Shown here: piece after piece, positions 1 through 11,661 of the stretch
How positions within the stretch are numbered: position 1 is the stretch's first letter
How the letters are laid out: every line of letters begins with the position of its first letter
Assembly: GCA_964036195.1 (NCBI GenBank)
Contig: CAXIWS010000001.1
Span: forward strand, 62,001-126,000
Reading direction: 5' to 3'
DNA length: 64,000 nt
Source: Sphaerolaimus hirsutus
Lineage: Eukaryota > Nematoda > Chromadorea > Monhysterida > Sphaerolaimidae
Program-made: the position numbers and the translations under genes
Notes under the pieces: model-generated
What the model was told of the DNA's origin: nothing
The model's database searches: none
Seen by the model: only the letters and a program-made list of their open reading frames with translations

Positions 1-1259
1 TTAAAAATTACTGCGATAAAAATTCTGACGAAGTGCGTTCCGCCATACAAATTAATACAAACTAAAAAATATCATTATCCTATTTTGTCGCTAAAAAAGA
101 ATTGAAGTTGCATTTGGCAATTCGCCATGAACATGTTCTGTATTTCAGGTCAAAATTCGGCCTTGAAAAGCAGGATTTTAGTTGAGTATCACTTGCAGTC
201 AGACTTGAGTGATCAGCCAAAAAGAATTTAAAAAAATATATGGGCCATTTACACGGCCCAAGGTGGGTTCCAGCGGGGGGTGCCCATATACTTTTTTAGG
301 CAAATGTTTGAACTTTATTTTTCATATAACAGACCTGGCCGAAATGCTTTAGTTCTGGGGTGGTGAATAATTTTCTAAAAAAAATCGCTCATGGTCGGAT
401 GTGAGTGATCAGTCCTGTATGTAGCTGTGGACATGAAGAGCCCTGGACATTTGAAAGCCCCTATTGGCACTTTACATGCACAGGGGTAACAGGTGGGGTA
501 AATTTGACTATCGATATCGAAAAGTCATATCGCCCCAACCGTAGTAACATAAAGTCGGCAGACGTATCGCCCTACAAACATTTGCGTCAGTCTCTCCAGT
601 GGAGAGTGCATGTCGTCATTATTGTGACGCAATATTTTAATGATTGGAATGGATCGGGTCACGTATGAAAACTTGGCTCCTATCCCAGTTTCCAGTTGCG
701 TATTATACAAATGCGAGTGAAAAGTCAAAGTTAGCTGAAAATCGTTCAAAGTTGCTCCACTTTTGCTCCAATTTCCACCTTTATAATCGCTATTTTGTTT
801 ATATACATGGTTATATAGTTAGTGTTATCCTTTTTTATTCACATTTATAGCGGATTTCGCAATTTTGGCTGGCTGCCAAGTTCTCATATGGGGAGCCAAC
901 GAATGAAAAATTAACAAAAACGGTAAGAGGGTCATTTAAACACTCAAATCTTTTCGCTTCCAACGGACAACGTTGAAACGAAACGTCGAAGCCGGCGGCG
1001 TGCACGCACGGACACGGCGAAGCGTCCATTTCGCTTTAAATATTTTTTTCTTTTTCAATTCCGAGCGTCCGGGTGGGACCCAAGTTTTGGGTTCGCTCTA
1101 TTCGCGAGCGAATCCAACTCTCCGATTTTGTAGGGTGAAATGTCCGCCGACTTTACCTATGTTTACCAAGCGGTCACAAATGCCCAGAGACCGTGGAAGT
1201 CCAGAGGTTATTCACGTTTTTTTTACAAAACACATTTTTTTAACTTAAAACGTTTTTTT
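1..1259. other. Region without recognisable feature
   Basis: The open frames here are short, lack a codon pattern or splice-flanked structure, and none resembles a protein family I know. The stretch is mixed-composition intergenic DNA. The short inverted words near 240-300 (GGGCC / GGCCC) are too small to call an element. Confidence 0.5.
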
Positions 1260-2150
1260 AAAAGCTCCCAGATATGGTTATGGGTCAACATATACAGGTA
1301 TATCAAACAATTGCTAGTACTTTGTGATGTTATATATAGACACAGAATGGCTGTGGATAGCATTAAAAGTGGTGATTTCTGTCAAAAATATCCATTTTTG
1401 TTGACTTGTTACGTATATTGCCTTTTGTCGAATGTTCGTGACTTCAAGTCAAGTTTTGCATGGAATAGCACTTACCGTATTTGCTTGAATAATTCCCCCC
1501 TCGAATAATTCCCCCCTCGAATAATCCCCCCGTGTAAGACGAGTGAGGAAAGAATAATTCCCCCCCCCCTCGAATAATTCCCCCCTTTAAAGATTTGATA
1601 AGTTGTTTGTGCCCAATATTAACAAAAATGGCACGTTCTTGTGTAAATAAAGCTTATTTCATCAAATGTGTTGATAGAAACATGCTTGAAAATTTTGACG
1701 AAACAATAATTCCCCCCCCCCCGAATAATTCCCCCCTTGAATAGTTCCCCCCTCAAAAAAGTCTGACGAAATAATAATCCCCCAGGGGGATTATTCAAGC
1801 AAATACGGTATATAATTTTATAATATAAGGCTAATCCATGACAGTGATGAATCACACTGTATGTGTATGTGGGAGCACATTGGCTGGATATTATATGCTA
1901 CACTAAGATATCACAACTGATAATGACACAATAGCATGAACAAATGGAAGCTTTCACACTAAAAATGCCTCAAAACCAATTAAAACAATCACCAATGGTA
2001 AAGTGTATGTGAAATAGCGCGCTTGACGCAAAAAATTGCAAAATAACTAGTACAAAGTACAAAAAATTTTGGCTGATGTTTTAAAAAAAAACCCGGTTTC
2101 GATGCCTTTATTCGGGGGTGCTATTCAAGGGGATCAGTTTAAAGGATATT
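1260..2150. repeat. Diverged duplicate segment, copy 1
   Basis: Stretches of this segment recur in the same order at about 4390-5575. Shared landmarks are the region around GGTGATTTC, the stretch around GACTTCAAGT and CATGGAATAG, and a block with GGGAGCACATTGG followed by ATGGAAGCTTT. The copies differ by many substitutions and by different insertions: copy 1 carries a family A element at 1475-1808, copy 2 carries other material at about 4510-5125. Copy 2 therefore serves as the empty-site reference for the family A insertion. Confidence 0.7.
1475..1808. mobile_element. Family A MITE with TA target duplication
   Basis: The ends are CCGTATTTGCTTGAA and its inverted complement TTCAAGCAAATACGG, each flanked by TA. 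The body is a series of C or G runs joined by TCGAATAATT words in both orientations. The related segment near 5190 lacks the insert, which supports mobility. TA flanks are typical of Tc1/mariner-like elements; the family is not otherwise identified and no transposase is present. Confidence 0.75.
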
Positions 2151-2504
2151 GGGTAAATAAAAAGTGATGTGATGGAGCACGTTTTTTACTCCGATCTGAT
2201 AAGCATTCTAAAAATGAATGTCAGAAAAATAAATGTGATATTATATTTATGATAGATAGAATGTAAATAAAGTGTATATTCAGCATGCCATATAAGGCAG
2301 TTTTATTCTGAATGCAGAAAGTTTCTGTAGGTTACTCTTTTCAAGTAAGTGAAGTTGTGCTAGGTATTTATATTTATATCAATGAAATTTGGATGTTTGA
2401 ACCATAATTTTTAGGTGATGGAAAAATTGGATGGAAGAAAAAACAATCATCTCATATTTTGATGGCATAATTGATGCCACCTATCGAAATCGTACACAGA
2501 TATT

Positions 2505-2651
2505 ATGGCGCTTTTTTGGCGCTTTTCAAAGTGTGAGCGCCAAGCGCCAATGGCGCCACGGCATTATAGCGCCAAGCGCCAAAAGCGCCATGGCGCTTTT
2601 TGGTGTGGCGCTAGCGCCAGGCGCCAGCGCCATGGCGCTTTCACATCACTA
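2505..2651. repeat. Family B GGCGCC word array
   Basis: Dense AGCGCCA / TGGCGCT words in both orientations, with the palindrome GCGCCATGGCGC, ending at the family B terminus CATCACTA. The left terminus is not clear. The array can fold almost completely on itself. Confidence 0.6.
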
Positions 2652-2698
2652 GGTTTCATGTACCCAAAACTGGTAATAAAGATGCCAGCAAAATTTGA

Positions 2699-3310
2699 GT
2701 GGGGATAATTCGAGGGGGGGGGGGGGGGTTTATTCGAGCGGGGGGTCTATTCTTTCGCCGGAAGTTTTCGGAAATTCCCCTATACGCAGACGTAGAAAAA
2801 TCGAACAATTACATAGATGTTTATGTGTTTATAGGCATATATAACTGTATATACCGTATTACCTCGAAATACCCCCAGGGGGTTTATTATTTCGCCAGCA
2901 AAATTTGAGGGGGGGATAATTCGAGGGGGGGGGGGTTTATTCGAGGGGGGGTCTATTATTTCGCCAGAAATTCTCGGAAATTCCCCATATGCAGACGTAG
3001 AAAAATCGAACAATTACATAGATTTGTACGTGTTTGAAGGCATATCAAACTGTATTTACACATAAACCCTTCCCTAACGTCACTTAATCATCAGTTTTAA
3101 CGTGTTTTCTGCATTGTACAAATCACAAACTGCGGTATTTGTCATGTACGTTCACGTTACACTCAATTTTAGGGGGGGTATTTCGAGGGGGGGGGTTAAT
3201 TCAAGGGGGGGGGGGTTAATTCGAGGTAATACGGTACACATAAAACCTTCCCTAACGTCACTTTATCATCAGTCTTAACGTGTATTCTACATTGTACAGA
3301 TCACTACAGT
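2699..3310. mobile_element. Family A composite (two or more partial copies)
   Basis: A complete TIR pair runs from 2854 (CCGTATTACCTCGAA) to 3234 (inverted complement, then TA). Part of another copy precedes it. An internal segment containing TTCGCCAGAAATT and GCAGACGTAGAAAAATCG is present twice (about 2750-2830 and 2950-3030), and a segment with CTTCCCTAACGTCACTT also recurs (about 3060 and 3240). This indicates tandem or nested insertion. Confidence 0.6.
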
Positions 3311-3699
3311 GCGCGCAGATATTTTGCTTTGCATGCGGCGGTCGGCGCAAGCTCCGCCCACTTTCGTGTAAATGCCCACTAGCGCTAAGCCCAAAAATCA
3401 CGAACGTTCAGTCAGGCTCGCTTTTTTTTGTGTTTGAGCTCAATAACGACAGTTAAATTTCTACGATTCCTTACATTTGACAGAGAACGCACATAATTTT
3501 AGCCTCCTGTGCGTACGCTCGACCCACAATTCCCATTTTTAAGCGCGTGGTGGGCCTCGAAAGGTTCGTAAAAATCACAAGTTTGTATAGGGAAAACGAC
3601 ACGCCCAGCCGAGCAAAATTCACGTGCAGTTTTAAGATGTAGGCTGGCGTGAGTGCACGGAGTAACAAACAGTGGCACTTGCGTCGGTGACGTGGAAAA
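3311..3699. other. Region without recognisable feature
   Basis: No supported exon, RNA gene or repeat family. The minus-strand frames here lack recognisable protein features. Two or three family C words (TTGACGTGAAAAGATT) follow at 3700-3760. Confidence 0.4.
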
Positions 3700-3908
3700 A
3701 TCCGACGACATCTTGACGTGAAAAGATTTGATGATATGTTGACGTAAAAAGATTCAACAATGGGAACACACACTGAAACCGAACATTTCCGACAAACCAA
3801 CGACACTAAACGTTTTCAACTACCCAATTTGAACTGGAAAATTGCTGTTCGAACAGTTTTTCAAACTGTTCAAACAGTTCGAACTGTTCAGCATTTTATG
3901 GCCCAGAC

Positions 3909-4214
3909 TAGTGATGGAAAAGCGCCATGCCGCTGGCGCCTGGTGCTAGTGCCAAAGCAAAAAGCACCATGGCGCTTTTGGTGCTTGGCGCTATATTGCT
4001 CTGGCGCCATTGGTGCTTGTCGGGGTTAGGATAAGCGCAATGGCCATTTTGGCACTTGGCGCTATTTTTGTGTGGCGCCAGGAACAAAACGCGTGGCGCT
4101 GGCGCTTGGCGCCATATTTCTCTGGCACCATTGGTGCTTGGCGCTGGGGTTTGAAAAAGCGCCATGGCGCTTTTGGCGCTTGGTGCCAAAGTCCAGGCAC
4201 TTTTTGCATCACTA
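3909..4214. mobile_element. Family B element with near-perfect 8-bp target duplication
   Basis: Begins TAGTGATGGAAAAGCGCC and ends with the inverse (TGCATCACTA). Flanks are GCCCAGAC (3901-3908) and GCCTAGAC (4215-4222), matching at 7 of 8 positions. The body is an array of GGCGCCA/TGGCGCC words in both orientations. It has no coding capacity. An 8-bp duplication fits hAT-type transposition. Confidence 0.75.
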
Positions 4215-4389
4215 GCCTAGACGTTCAGCAGGAGTCAGTGCACCAGCCTCGGTGTCCAGAAGTAATTGTCAGGTAGTTTCTTAGTGTCTGCACATTCTTT
4301 ACTGCAATATTTACATGAAATCTCTACAGATTTTTATGGTTGAGCACTTAAAATGATCAGAATGATGTGCCGATCCGTTTATTGAAGTG

Positions 4390-5575
4390 ATTAGAATGAT
4401 TATACAGGTATATCTGACAAGTGGCGATACCTTGTTATGTTATTATACAGCCATAGAGTCGACGTGGAGCCACAGGATAGCATTATAAGTGGTGATTTCA
4501 GTTGCAGGGGTTCACATATAGGTGTTTTCAAGGTGTATAAGGAAGAAAATGGGGAAAATCGCTAAAAGTAGGTGAAAAATGGCTAGAAAAATGTAAAGTA
4601 ATTATTTTTTACTTTTACCCATGACCATGAGTAAATGTGAGTAAATCACTATTGTCCCAGGAAAAAGTAAAAGTGGGCATTTTGAGAAATTTTGCCAATG
4701 TTTTCACTCAAAATCACTAATTTTCAAACTATTTCACCATCAAATTCACTAGTGAGTGTGTTGTTGTCTATTTTATGCTATTTTGCCCCTATTTTTAGCC
4801 TTTCTCTTCTTTTTTTCCTTGATGCTTTGAAAAACCCTATAAACAATACTTTTAAAAAGTATGTGGGTAAGTGAGTACCGGTATTTTTTCAAGGGGGGAC
4901 GGAAATGTAAATGTATTTATGCAGTACTTGAGTATCCGTATTTATTGAGTAACAATTAGTTTTAACAATTATGGTATATCTTCCAGGGGTCTCCAAGATT
5001 TGGCTCTTGCGGGGGGTGGGGGGGCTTGCGGGGGCTTTTTCAGTGCATAGAATGCAGAAATGGAAAAATCACTCAAAACAGGTTATAAGTCAGGGGGGGC
5101 AGTCCCCACCAGCCAGGAGACCACTGATATCACATTTTGTTGAATGTTCTTGACTTCAAGTAAAATTTGGCATGGAATAGTGCTTTAATAAGGTTAAAAT
5201 GGAGGGCTAATACATTGACCATGATGTTTCACACTGTAGAAGTATGTGGGAGCACATTGGTGGGATATCGTATACTACATAAATATATCATGGCTTAGTA
5301 TTATACAAAAGCATTAACAAATGGAAGCTTTACACTATAAATGCCTCAAAAGCAATGAAAACAACCACCACTGGCAATGGGTATGTTCAATTGCAAGTAT
5401 GCACGCAAAAAAATGCAAAATTTCTAGTGCTGTTAAAAAAATGGTTTTCAATGCTTCCATTAAAAAAAAATGTTATTTTTCACATATTACATGTTTTACT
5501 ATGATGAAATATGATTATATTCTCTGTAAAACATCAACTATGGTCAGTAAACAATGGTGACTGTGTGTAATGGGG
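4390..5575. repeat. Diverged duplicate segment, copy 2
   Basis: Partner of 1260-2150. It is interrupted at about 4510-5125 by family F-like words (GTAAATGTGAGTAAATCAC) and by a G-rich piece resembling family S ends. It lacks the family A insertion seen in copy 1. Confidence 0.65.
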
Positions 5576-5688
5576 GCTTCAGTGTAGGGATGGCAGGGTT
5601 TTTTAAAAATGTTTAAAAAAGGTGTTAGAAGGTTTGAAAAAACACTTTTTTAAGAACCTCAGCCAAAACGTTTAGTACTTAAACACTA

Positions 5689-6149
5689 CCGTATTTCCTC
5701 GAAATAACCCCCCTTGAAATACCCCTCTCTCGAGACCACTATGAAACAATCACCCCCCCCTCGAAATACCCCCCAGATTGAGTTCAAAGAGAACGTACAT
5801 GACAAATACTACAGTTTGTGTTCTGCGTAGTGCAGAACACATGTTAAAACAATGTCGTAATCATGTTAGAACAGTGTTTATACCATCTACATACTACTAT
5901 TAGTCTACAAGAGTCTATACATGTCAGTTATTGATGCATTTTTCTACCCCAGTGTACATCACAAACAACAATTTTGTACTAGGATTTGAAAAAATTTCTG
6001 GTGAAATAATAACCCCCCCCTCGAAATACCCCCCCCCCCCCTCTCGAAATACCCCCCCCCCTCGAAATACCCCCCTCGTTTAACCCCCCCCCCCCCTCTC
6101 GGGACCACGATGAAACAATCACCCCCTGGGGGTATTTGAGGAAATACAG
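5689..6149. mobile_element. Family A MITE
   Basis: Left end CCGTATTTCCTCGAAATA preceded by TA; right end TATTTGAGGAAATACAG followed by TA. Inside are long C runs separated by TCGAAATA words and an internal segment with ACGTACATGACAAATAC that is shared, inverted, with the copy at 21919-22383. No coding content. Confidence 0.75.
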
Positions 6150-6345
6150 TAGTTATTTTGCAATTTTTTGTATGCAAGCATGCATTTTCATTAGTTTTGA
6201 GACATTCTTAATATAAAACATCCATACATTACAATGACTGTACATTACAATGACTGTACATTACAATGACTGTACATTACATTAGAACAGTATTTATACC
6301 ATCTACATACTACCTGTATTTCCTCAAAATACCCCCAGGGGAGGG

Positions 6346-6770
6346 CTGTATTCAGGGGGGGAGCTGCAGCTCCCCTTTCCCGGGGTGAGACCTGAAAACC
6401 CCTGGAAAATACAACTCTTGTAATGTGTGTGAAGATTTTGTGCGCAAGCGCGCAATTATACCCTATACACTTAGTATTTTCTACATAAATATCAATCCCA
6501 TAAATGCAATTCTCCGAGCAAGCACTCTATTTTGTCCCTGTCGCTGTATATGTACGTATATTTACATAAATACATATACAGCGGTCCCTGGTGCTGGCGC
6601 CAATGCCAACGGCACCATGGCATGGTGCCTATGAGTGGCACCAGTGCCACAGCGCCATTCCATCACTCTGTAGGGAAAAATTTTAGGGGGGCTGAGACCC
6701 CCCCCCCCCACTCTCGCCGAGCTCTGTTAACAAACAGCCCCCCCCCCCCGCTCAAAAATCCTGAATATGT
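6346..6770. mobile_element. Family S composite element, copy 1
   Basis: Starts near GCTGTATTCAGGGGGG and ends with CTCAAAAATCCTGAATATG, approximate inverse termini. It has the same internal order as copies at 32365-32766 and 37171-37614: a GCGCAAGCGCGC palindrome, a TACATA tract, a short family B GGCGCC array, and a G/C run around GGGGCTGAGACCCC. The family B block may be an old insertion now carried along. Confidence 0.6.
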
Positions 6771-7139
6771 CTCTGGTTTATTTTTCAGAGTGGAAATTTG
6801 GCAGGGGTATTTCAAGGGGGGTTATTATTTTGCCAGAAATTTTCAGTAAGGATTGTAGTAAAGAGTGGCGTTTTGCATGCCCAAAACTAAGGATATATTA
6901 AGACATCCATGTATAAGTAGATGTGTACTTGTCTGTGTTACTGCAATGCAAATTGACATCAATCAATTCATCATGTTCATTACATATTTAAGTGATGTAC
7001 ATCAAAACATCATGTTCCAGATGGGGGTAAATCAGGGAGGGTATTTTTCCTCTGCTTGAAAACACTTGGAGACTCAACTGTGAGTAAAAATAAATACTTA
7101 ACATTTATGTTTACTTTCAAAAAAGTTCAGTACAGGGGT

Positions 7140-7625
7140 ATTCTAGATTTCAGCCATCCGGGGTTTGGATAGATAATAAATAGCTTTTCTGGAGGGATAG
7201 ATAGCTGAAAAATTTTCTGGGGGGTTGGGTAGGGGGGAGTTTGGGGGGGGGGGTTCGCGGGGGTTCAATATATAGGCATAGAAGAGAAAAAAATAAGAAA
7301 AATTGCTAAAAGTATGTGAAAAATGGCTAAAAATGGGTATATAAGGACATATAGTACTAAAAATAGCTGAAAATAGGCAGTTAGATGCATGAACTAGTGA
7401 TTTTGGAGGTGAAAATCTATATAAAGGTATTAAAAATAACGATCTTGAGTGAAAATTGGGGCATAGTTTCTCAAAAATCACTCCAGATAGATAGATAGAT
7501 AGCTGGCTGATTTGGGGGGGGGGTGGTTTAGGGGATAGTAGCCCAAAATTTTGCCTCCAGGATAGATAGATAGCTGGGCGGTTTGAGGGGGAGGTAAATC
7601 CACCCCCAACCCCCACTTTCCTACC
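7140..7625. repeat. GATA microsatellite and C/G-run repeat
   Basis: Three blocks of (GATA)n joined to GCTGGCTGATTTGGGG-like G runs surround a family F-like middle (TCACTC, GAAAATTGGGG). Frames through it are low complexity. No gene is supported. Confidence 0.5.
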
Positions 7626-8027
7626 CCTGGTTCAGTACTCTTCACAACCCTGTGATATACACCAGAGTAAAACTTGGGTGAAATACACAAGAGTGAAAAT
7701 TGGGGCAAAATGGGTGATATACGAAAGAGTGAAAATTTGGGCAAAATTCTCAAAAATACCTACTCTTACATTTTACTGGAACAAAAGTGATATACTCACA
7801 TTTAAAAGTTAAAATAAATACTTTACATTTACATTTACTTATTAAAAAAACAGTATAAAAGGTTACATTTCTAAAAAAATTGTATTCAAGTCATAAAAGT
7901 ACATTATCAATTGTATTTGAATCAGAAAAGTACATAAAAAATTGAATTTATATCAAAAAATAACTGAAATTTTTATTTATTTCATAAAATTACTTTGCAT
8001 CTTTTCACGTCGACGATTGCATGCAAT

Positions 8028-8617
8028 TAGGGTGTCAACAAAAACTTTTTGGCGGAAAACGGAAACGGAAACGGAAAAAATTTTACACTTGCCGGAAAAC
8101 GGAAACGGAAACGGAAAAAAATTTGCACCTGCCGGAAAACGGAAAACGGAAAAATGAAAGGCCGGAAAATGGAAACGGAAACGGAAAAATTTGCCGAAAT
8201 TATGCTGGAAACGGAAAAAATTTGCTGAAGTTATGCTGGAAACGGAAAAAATTTGCTGAAATTTTGCCGGAAATGGAAAAAAAATTGCAGAAATTTATCC
8301 AGAAATACAAAAATTTGCAGAAATCTTGCTAGAAATAGAAACAATTCACATAATTGAGAACCTGCATGCATGTTTACCAGTTTGGCTGAAACAGAAAACA
8401 GAGAATTGAGTCAGAAAATGGAAAAAAGTTGGAAAAACAGACAATTGAGCCGGAAAACGGAAAAAAGGCGGAAAAACTGAAATTTTAGCCGGAAAACGGA
8501 AAATGAGCCGGAAAAACGGAAACGGAAACGGAAAAAAAAATTTGCAGCCGGAAAACGGAAACGGAAACGGAAAAAAATTTGCCTGCGGAAAACGGAAAAC
8601 GGAAAGTTGACACCCTA
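8028..8617. mobile_element. Family E element with perfect 8-bp target duplication
   Basis: Begins TAGGGTGTCAAC and ends GTTGACACCCTA, with the 8-bp direct repeat CATGCAAT at 8020-8027 and 8618-8625. The body is an array of CGGAAAACGGAAA words, switching to TTGAGCCGGAAAA words in the right half. The target is a family C element; an uninterrupted relative of this target is at about 23884 (ATTGCATGCAATAGTCGAA). Length 590 bp, no transposase. 8-bp duplication suggests hAT-type mobilisation. Confidence 0.9.
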
Positions 8618-8629
8618 CATGCAATAGTT

Positions 8630-8795
8630 CAACATGAAATGATTCGACGTAAAAAGATTTTAAAATATTTTTACGTCAAATCATTTCACGTCAACATTTT
8701 ACGTCAAATGCAAAAATGACATTTTTCAGTGACGTAAAATGTTTGACGTAAAATGTTTGACATAAAATGTTCGATGTAAAATGTTTGATGACTTT
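8630..8795. repeat. Family C word array
   Basis: Repeated words TTTTACGTCAA, TTTCACGTCAA and the inverse TTGACGTAAAATG. With about 8000-8027 it forms the family C element split by the family E insertion at 8028-8617. Confidence 0.7.
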
Positions 8796-8799
8796 GATC

Positions 8800-9425
8800 A
8801 GTCCTTTCTGGGCCGATTTGGATTGTGCAACACTTAAAATGATCAGGGTAACCATAAGATTCAATTTTTGTGGTCGGATTAGTGATGTCTTTATTCCGTA
8901 TGCCAATCTGACCCACTTTTTAACATGAAGAATAGTCATAATAATAATTCTTCAAGCCGTTTTTTTTGAACATTCTATCATACACTATAGATGAAAAGAA
9001 GTAATCTGGCCAGAAAATTATTACAATATCGTGTTCCAGTCAAAAGACAGCGCACCAGAAGCAGCGTGCCAGGTGCCATGGGCACCAAGGGAAAATGGCA
9101 CAAGCGCCAAGGGCGCCATGGCGCCATCTGAAAGAAGAGCGCCAGGCATCAATGGCGCTTCAGGAAAAAGGTGCAAGCGCCAATGGTGCCATGGCGTGGC
9201 AGCCCTTAGCGCCCTCAAATGGTGCCAGCGGCGTGGCGCCATTCCATCACTATATGACAGCATGTTCAAAAAAATTTTTTTTTTCATGTCTAAAAACTGG
9301 GTGAAGCCGGCATACGGAATTTACGGCATATGGCATACATCACTACTACAACCACAAAAATTGAATCTGCAGGCTGTCCTGATCATTTTAAGTGTTGAAC
9401 GATCCAAATCGGCCTAGAAATGCAT
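8800..9425. repeat. Foldback element with a family B insertion in its loop
   Basis: The segment 8811-8935 (GGGCCGATTTGGAT, AACACTTAAAATGATCAGG, TTCAATTTTTGTGG) recurs inverted at about 9282-9420. The loop between holds a family B array (9040-9250) ending in GGCGCCATTCCATCACTA. No coding content. Confidence 0.65.
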
Positions 9426-9789
9426 GAGTTATTAAGCTTCAAAGTCAATGTGCAGATTGGCTATTCAAAATTACCTCCCTTTTATAGACCCCCATTATCT
9501 AGGGACTGGGGGATTATTCGAACAAACCAAGACAATTTGTTATAGACCAGACCCCAAACCCCAACATACTTGAATGACATCAAAATTGGCCAATGTACAC
9601 CAGAATGGGATGCAGGAATGTGCATTTCTATGAAATCACAAATAAACATATGTGCACTAATTAGTTTACATGAAAGTTACATGAAAAGTTGCAAATAAAT
9701 ACAAAATAAATAATATACACACTTAAAAATCACTTTTACCATTCATTTCACATAAAAATATATATTACACATTCATTTCAAGTCACACA
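9426..9789. other. Region without recognisable feature
   Basis: AT-rich intergenic DNA. No exon-like frame or repeat family recognised. Confidence 0.4.
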
Positions 9790-10200
9790 TAAAATTGTAA
9801 TTACAGCTTGACGTGAAATGTTTTTGACGTAAAATGTTTATCAGTAAACATCTTTTCACATCAACACTCTGACGTGAAAAGATTTGACGACTTACATTTC
9901 ATGTCAACATTTTATGTGACGTGAAATATTGCTGACATGAAAAGTTGCTGACGTGAAATATTTGACAGGAAATGTCGACGTGAAAAGATGCAATTTTGAC
10001 GTACAATTAATAACACATTAATTACTTAATATTTTTCAAATCTTTTTTGGGACATTATACACAATTACCAGAACAATCTTATTCTGAAATTACAAGACCG
10101 TATCTTTGTCCGTTCTCATGTAATTAATTTCACAACATCATTTCACGTCATCATTTCACGTCAAATCGACGCTGAGCTCTAATTCCCGCTTAAGGGATGT
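9790..10200. mobile_element. Family C element, orientation 1
   Basis: Array of TTGACGTGAAATG words followed by a unique segment (ACATTAATTACTTAATATTTT, TTACAAGACCGTATCTTTGTCC) and an end GAGCTCTAATTCCCGCTT. The whole block recurs inverted at 20545-20960, so it is one discrete element. Overall divergence looks low to moderate. Confidence 0.75.
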
Positions 10201-10460
10201 TTTAGCCTGACCGCATTTTCATACTGACCAGTCAGTGTGTGCACAAGAATCAGCAAAAAATATGCAATTACTTTAAATTTATAAATATACAATTACTTTA
10301 AAAGTTCAAATAATGCATATTATTCACCTGCGAAATTAATATGCCGGTTTGGACGGGGATCCAGATGCAATGAAATCAGACACGGGTGAAACAATATTTT
10401 TAATTGAAAAAAAACATATTTTGAGCAAACTTCTGCATTTTTATTTGCTGAATATTCACA
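10200..10460. repeat. Dispersed repeat shared with 42060-42285
   Basis: Landmarks CAGTCAGTGTGTGCACAAGA, then GAAATCAGACACGGGTGAAA and TGCATTTTTATTTG, occur in the same order near 42095-42285. Function is unknown. Confidence 0.55.
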
Positions 10461-10469
10461 GCAAAAAAT

Positions 10470-10752
10470 GCACTGGTGACCTGCCGTGATCCGCGGTGAA
10501 GTGGCTTCACGCAGACACTTGCAGGCACTTCAACGCACTTCACAAATTTCTGATTTTTTTTTTTCTGTAAACAATTTACCTTGTAAAAAACTGTGTGAAG
10601 TGTCGGTGAAGTGCATTCCGTTGGTGATCAGGCATGATCAGGCGCTGAAGTGTGATCACGGGCGGTGATGTGCCTGGTGATCAGGCGTGATCAGGCTCTG
10701 AAGTGTGATCACAAGGGGCACTTCAGACCACTTCAGTGCACTTCACGAGCAC
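10470..10752. repeat. Family G GTGAAGTG word array
   Basis: Repeated GTGAAGTG, GGCACTTCA and GTGATCAGGC words in both orientations. Related arrays occur at 11480-11600, 49387-49645 and 62150-62860. Confidence 0.65.
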
Positions 10753-10958
10753 ATTATTTGCTGTGATTGAACCACCCATATTGAATATTTAATATTTGCT
10801 GAATATTAGTGGCTAGGACCACCCACCCTGGGCTAGGAAGTATTCATCCACCCATAATAAATACATGAAATTTTCCAGTGACAGTTTTATCTATCCATGT
10901 TCTGGGACCAAGATTCGTTTTTAACTCTCACTTGACTTCTCACATCTCATTTCACTTA

Positions 10959-11388
10959 GGCGGCGTTTACACGGATTTTCTGTGACGACAAAAAAAATGC
11001 AATTTTTCAACTGTTCTTGTGGAATCAATGTGAAATATATTACATGTGTGATACCTCAATTGATCCTGATTGTGCCAGCTTCACTGCCTGGGGCAACGAT
11101 CAACTTCCATAATTTCCCTAATCACGCATACTAGATCACACTTTTTTCTTGTTGTCGTAGGTTCTTGTGAACAAACCCTCCGACAAACCTATGACAACAA
11201 GAAAAATACATCATCTCCTGTGCATTATTGCGTAATCTATGAACATTAATTATTGTTCCATGTAATGGGGTCGATCAAAAAATGATTTATTGAGGCGTCC
11301 GATCTATCCACTTATTGGTTTTCATCCCAAAATATGGTTGACAAAATCACAATTTTTTTCGTCACAACGAATCCGTGTGAACACCGCC
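10959..11388. mobile_element. PIF/Harbinger-like MITE
   Basis: Ends are GGCGGCGTTTACACGGAT and ATCCGTGTGAACACCGCC, flanked by TTA on both sides (10956-10958 and 11389-11391). The interior has an inner hairpin of TTGTTGTC arms. It sits in an older TTCACTTCTCA word array. A 3-bp TTA duplication is typical of PIF/Harbinger elements. No transposase is present. Confidence 0.75.
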
Positions 11389-11394
11389 TTAGCT

Positions 11395-11610
11395 TTTACT
11401 TTTACTAACCATTTCACTTCTCACTTCCCAAATGTTTTTTTTACTTGTCCACTTTCGGAAAAAATGGGTGTGCGGATGCGCGGGGACACTTCACGCCGAC
11501 ACTTCCCGACGCTTCACCAACATGCAGGCGCTTCCACACGCATCACGAAAATCTGCGTGAAGGCACGTGAAGTCAAAAGTAAAGTACTTGTCCAGTTGCG
11601 TGAATGTCCC
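11395..11610. repeat. TTCACTTCTCA and GTGAAG words
   Basis: Continuation of the target array of the preceding MITE, with family G-like words (CACTTCACGCCGACACTTC). No gene is supported. Confidence 0.45.
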
Positions 11611-11661
11611 CTGGGCCCTGGTAAACAGAACATCCGATACACATCTTTGGAATGTTTTCAG

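Noticed and set aside
3908..4276. Overlapping frames on both strands over the GGCGCC array
   Set aside because: Palindromic words open frames on both strands at once; this is a family B element.
7143..7753. Two long Pro/Ser/Tyr-rich minus-strand frames
   Set aside because: They are translations of (GATA)n and C/G-run repeats and lack normal codon composition.
8021..8332. Lys/Arg/Asn-rich frame across 8.0-8.3 kb
   Set aside because: It is family E CGGAAAACGG words read as codons, inside an element with perfect target duplications.
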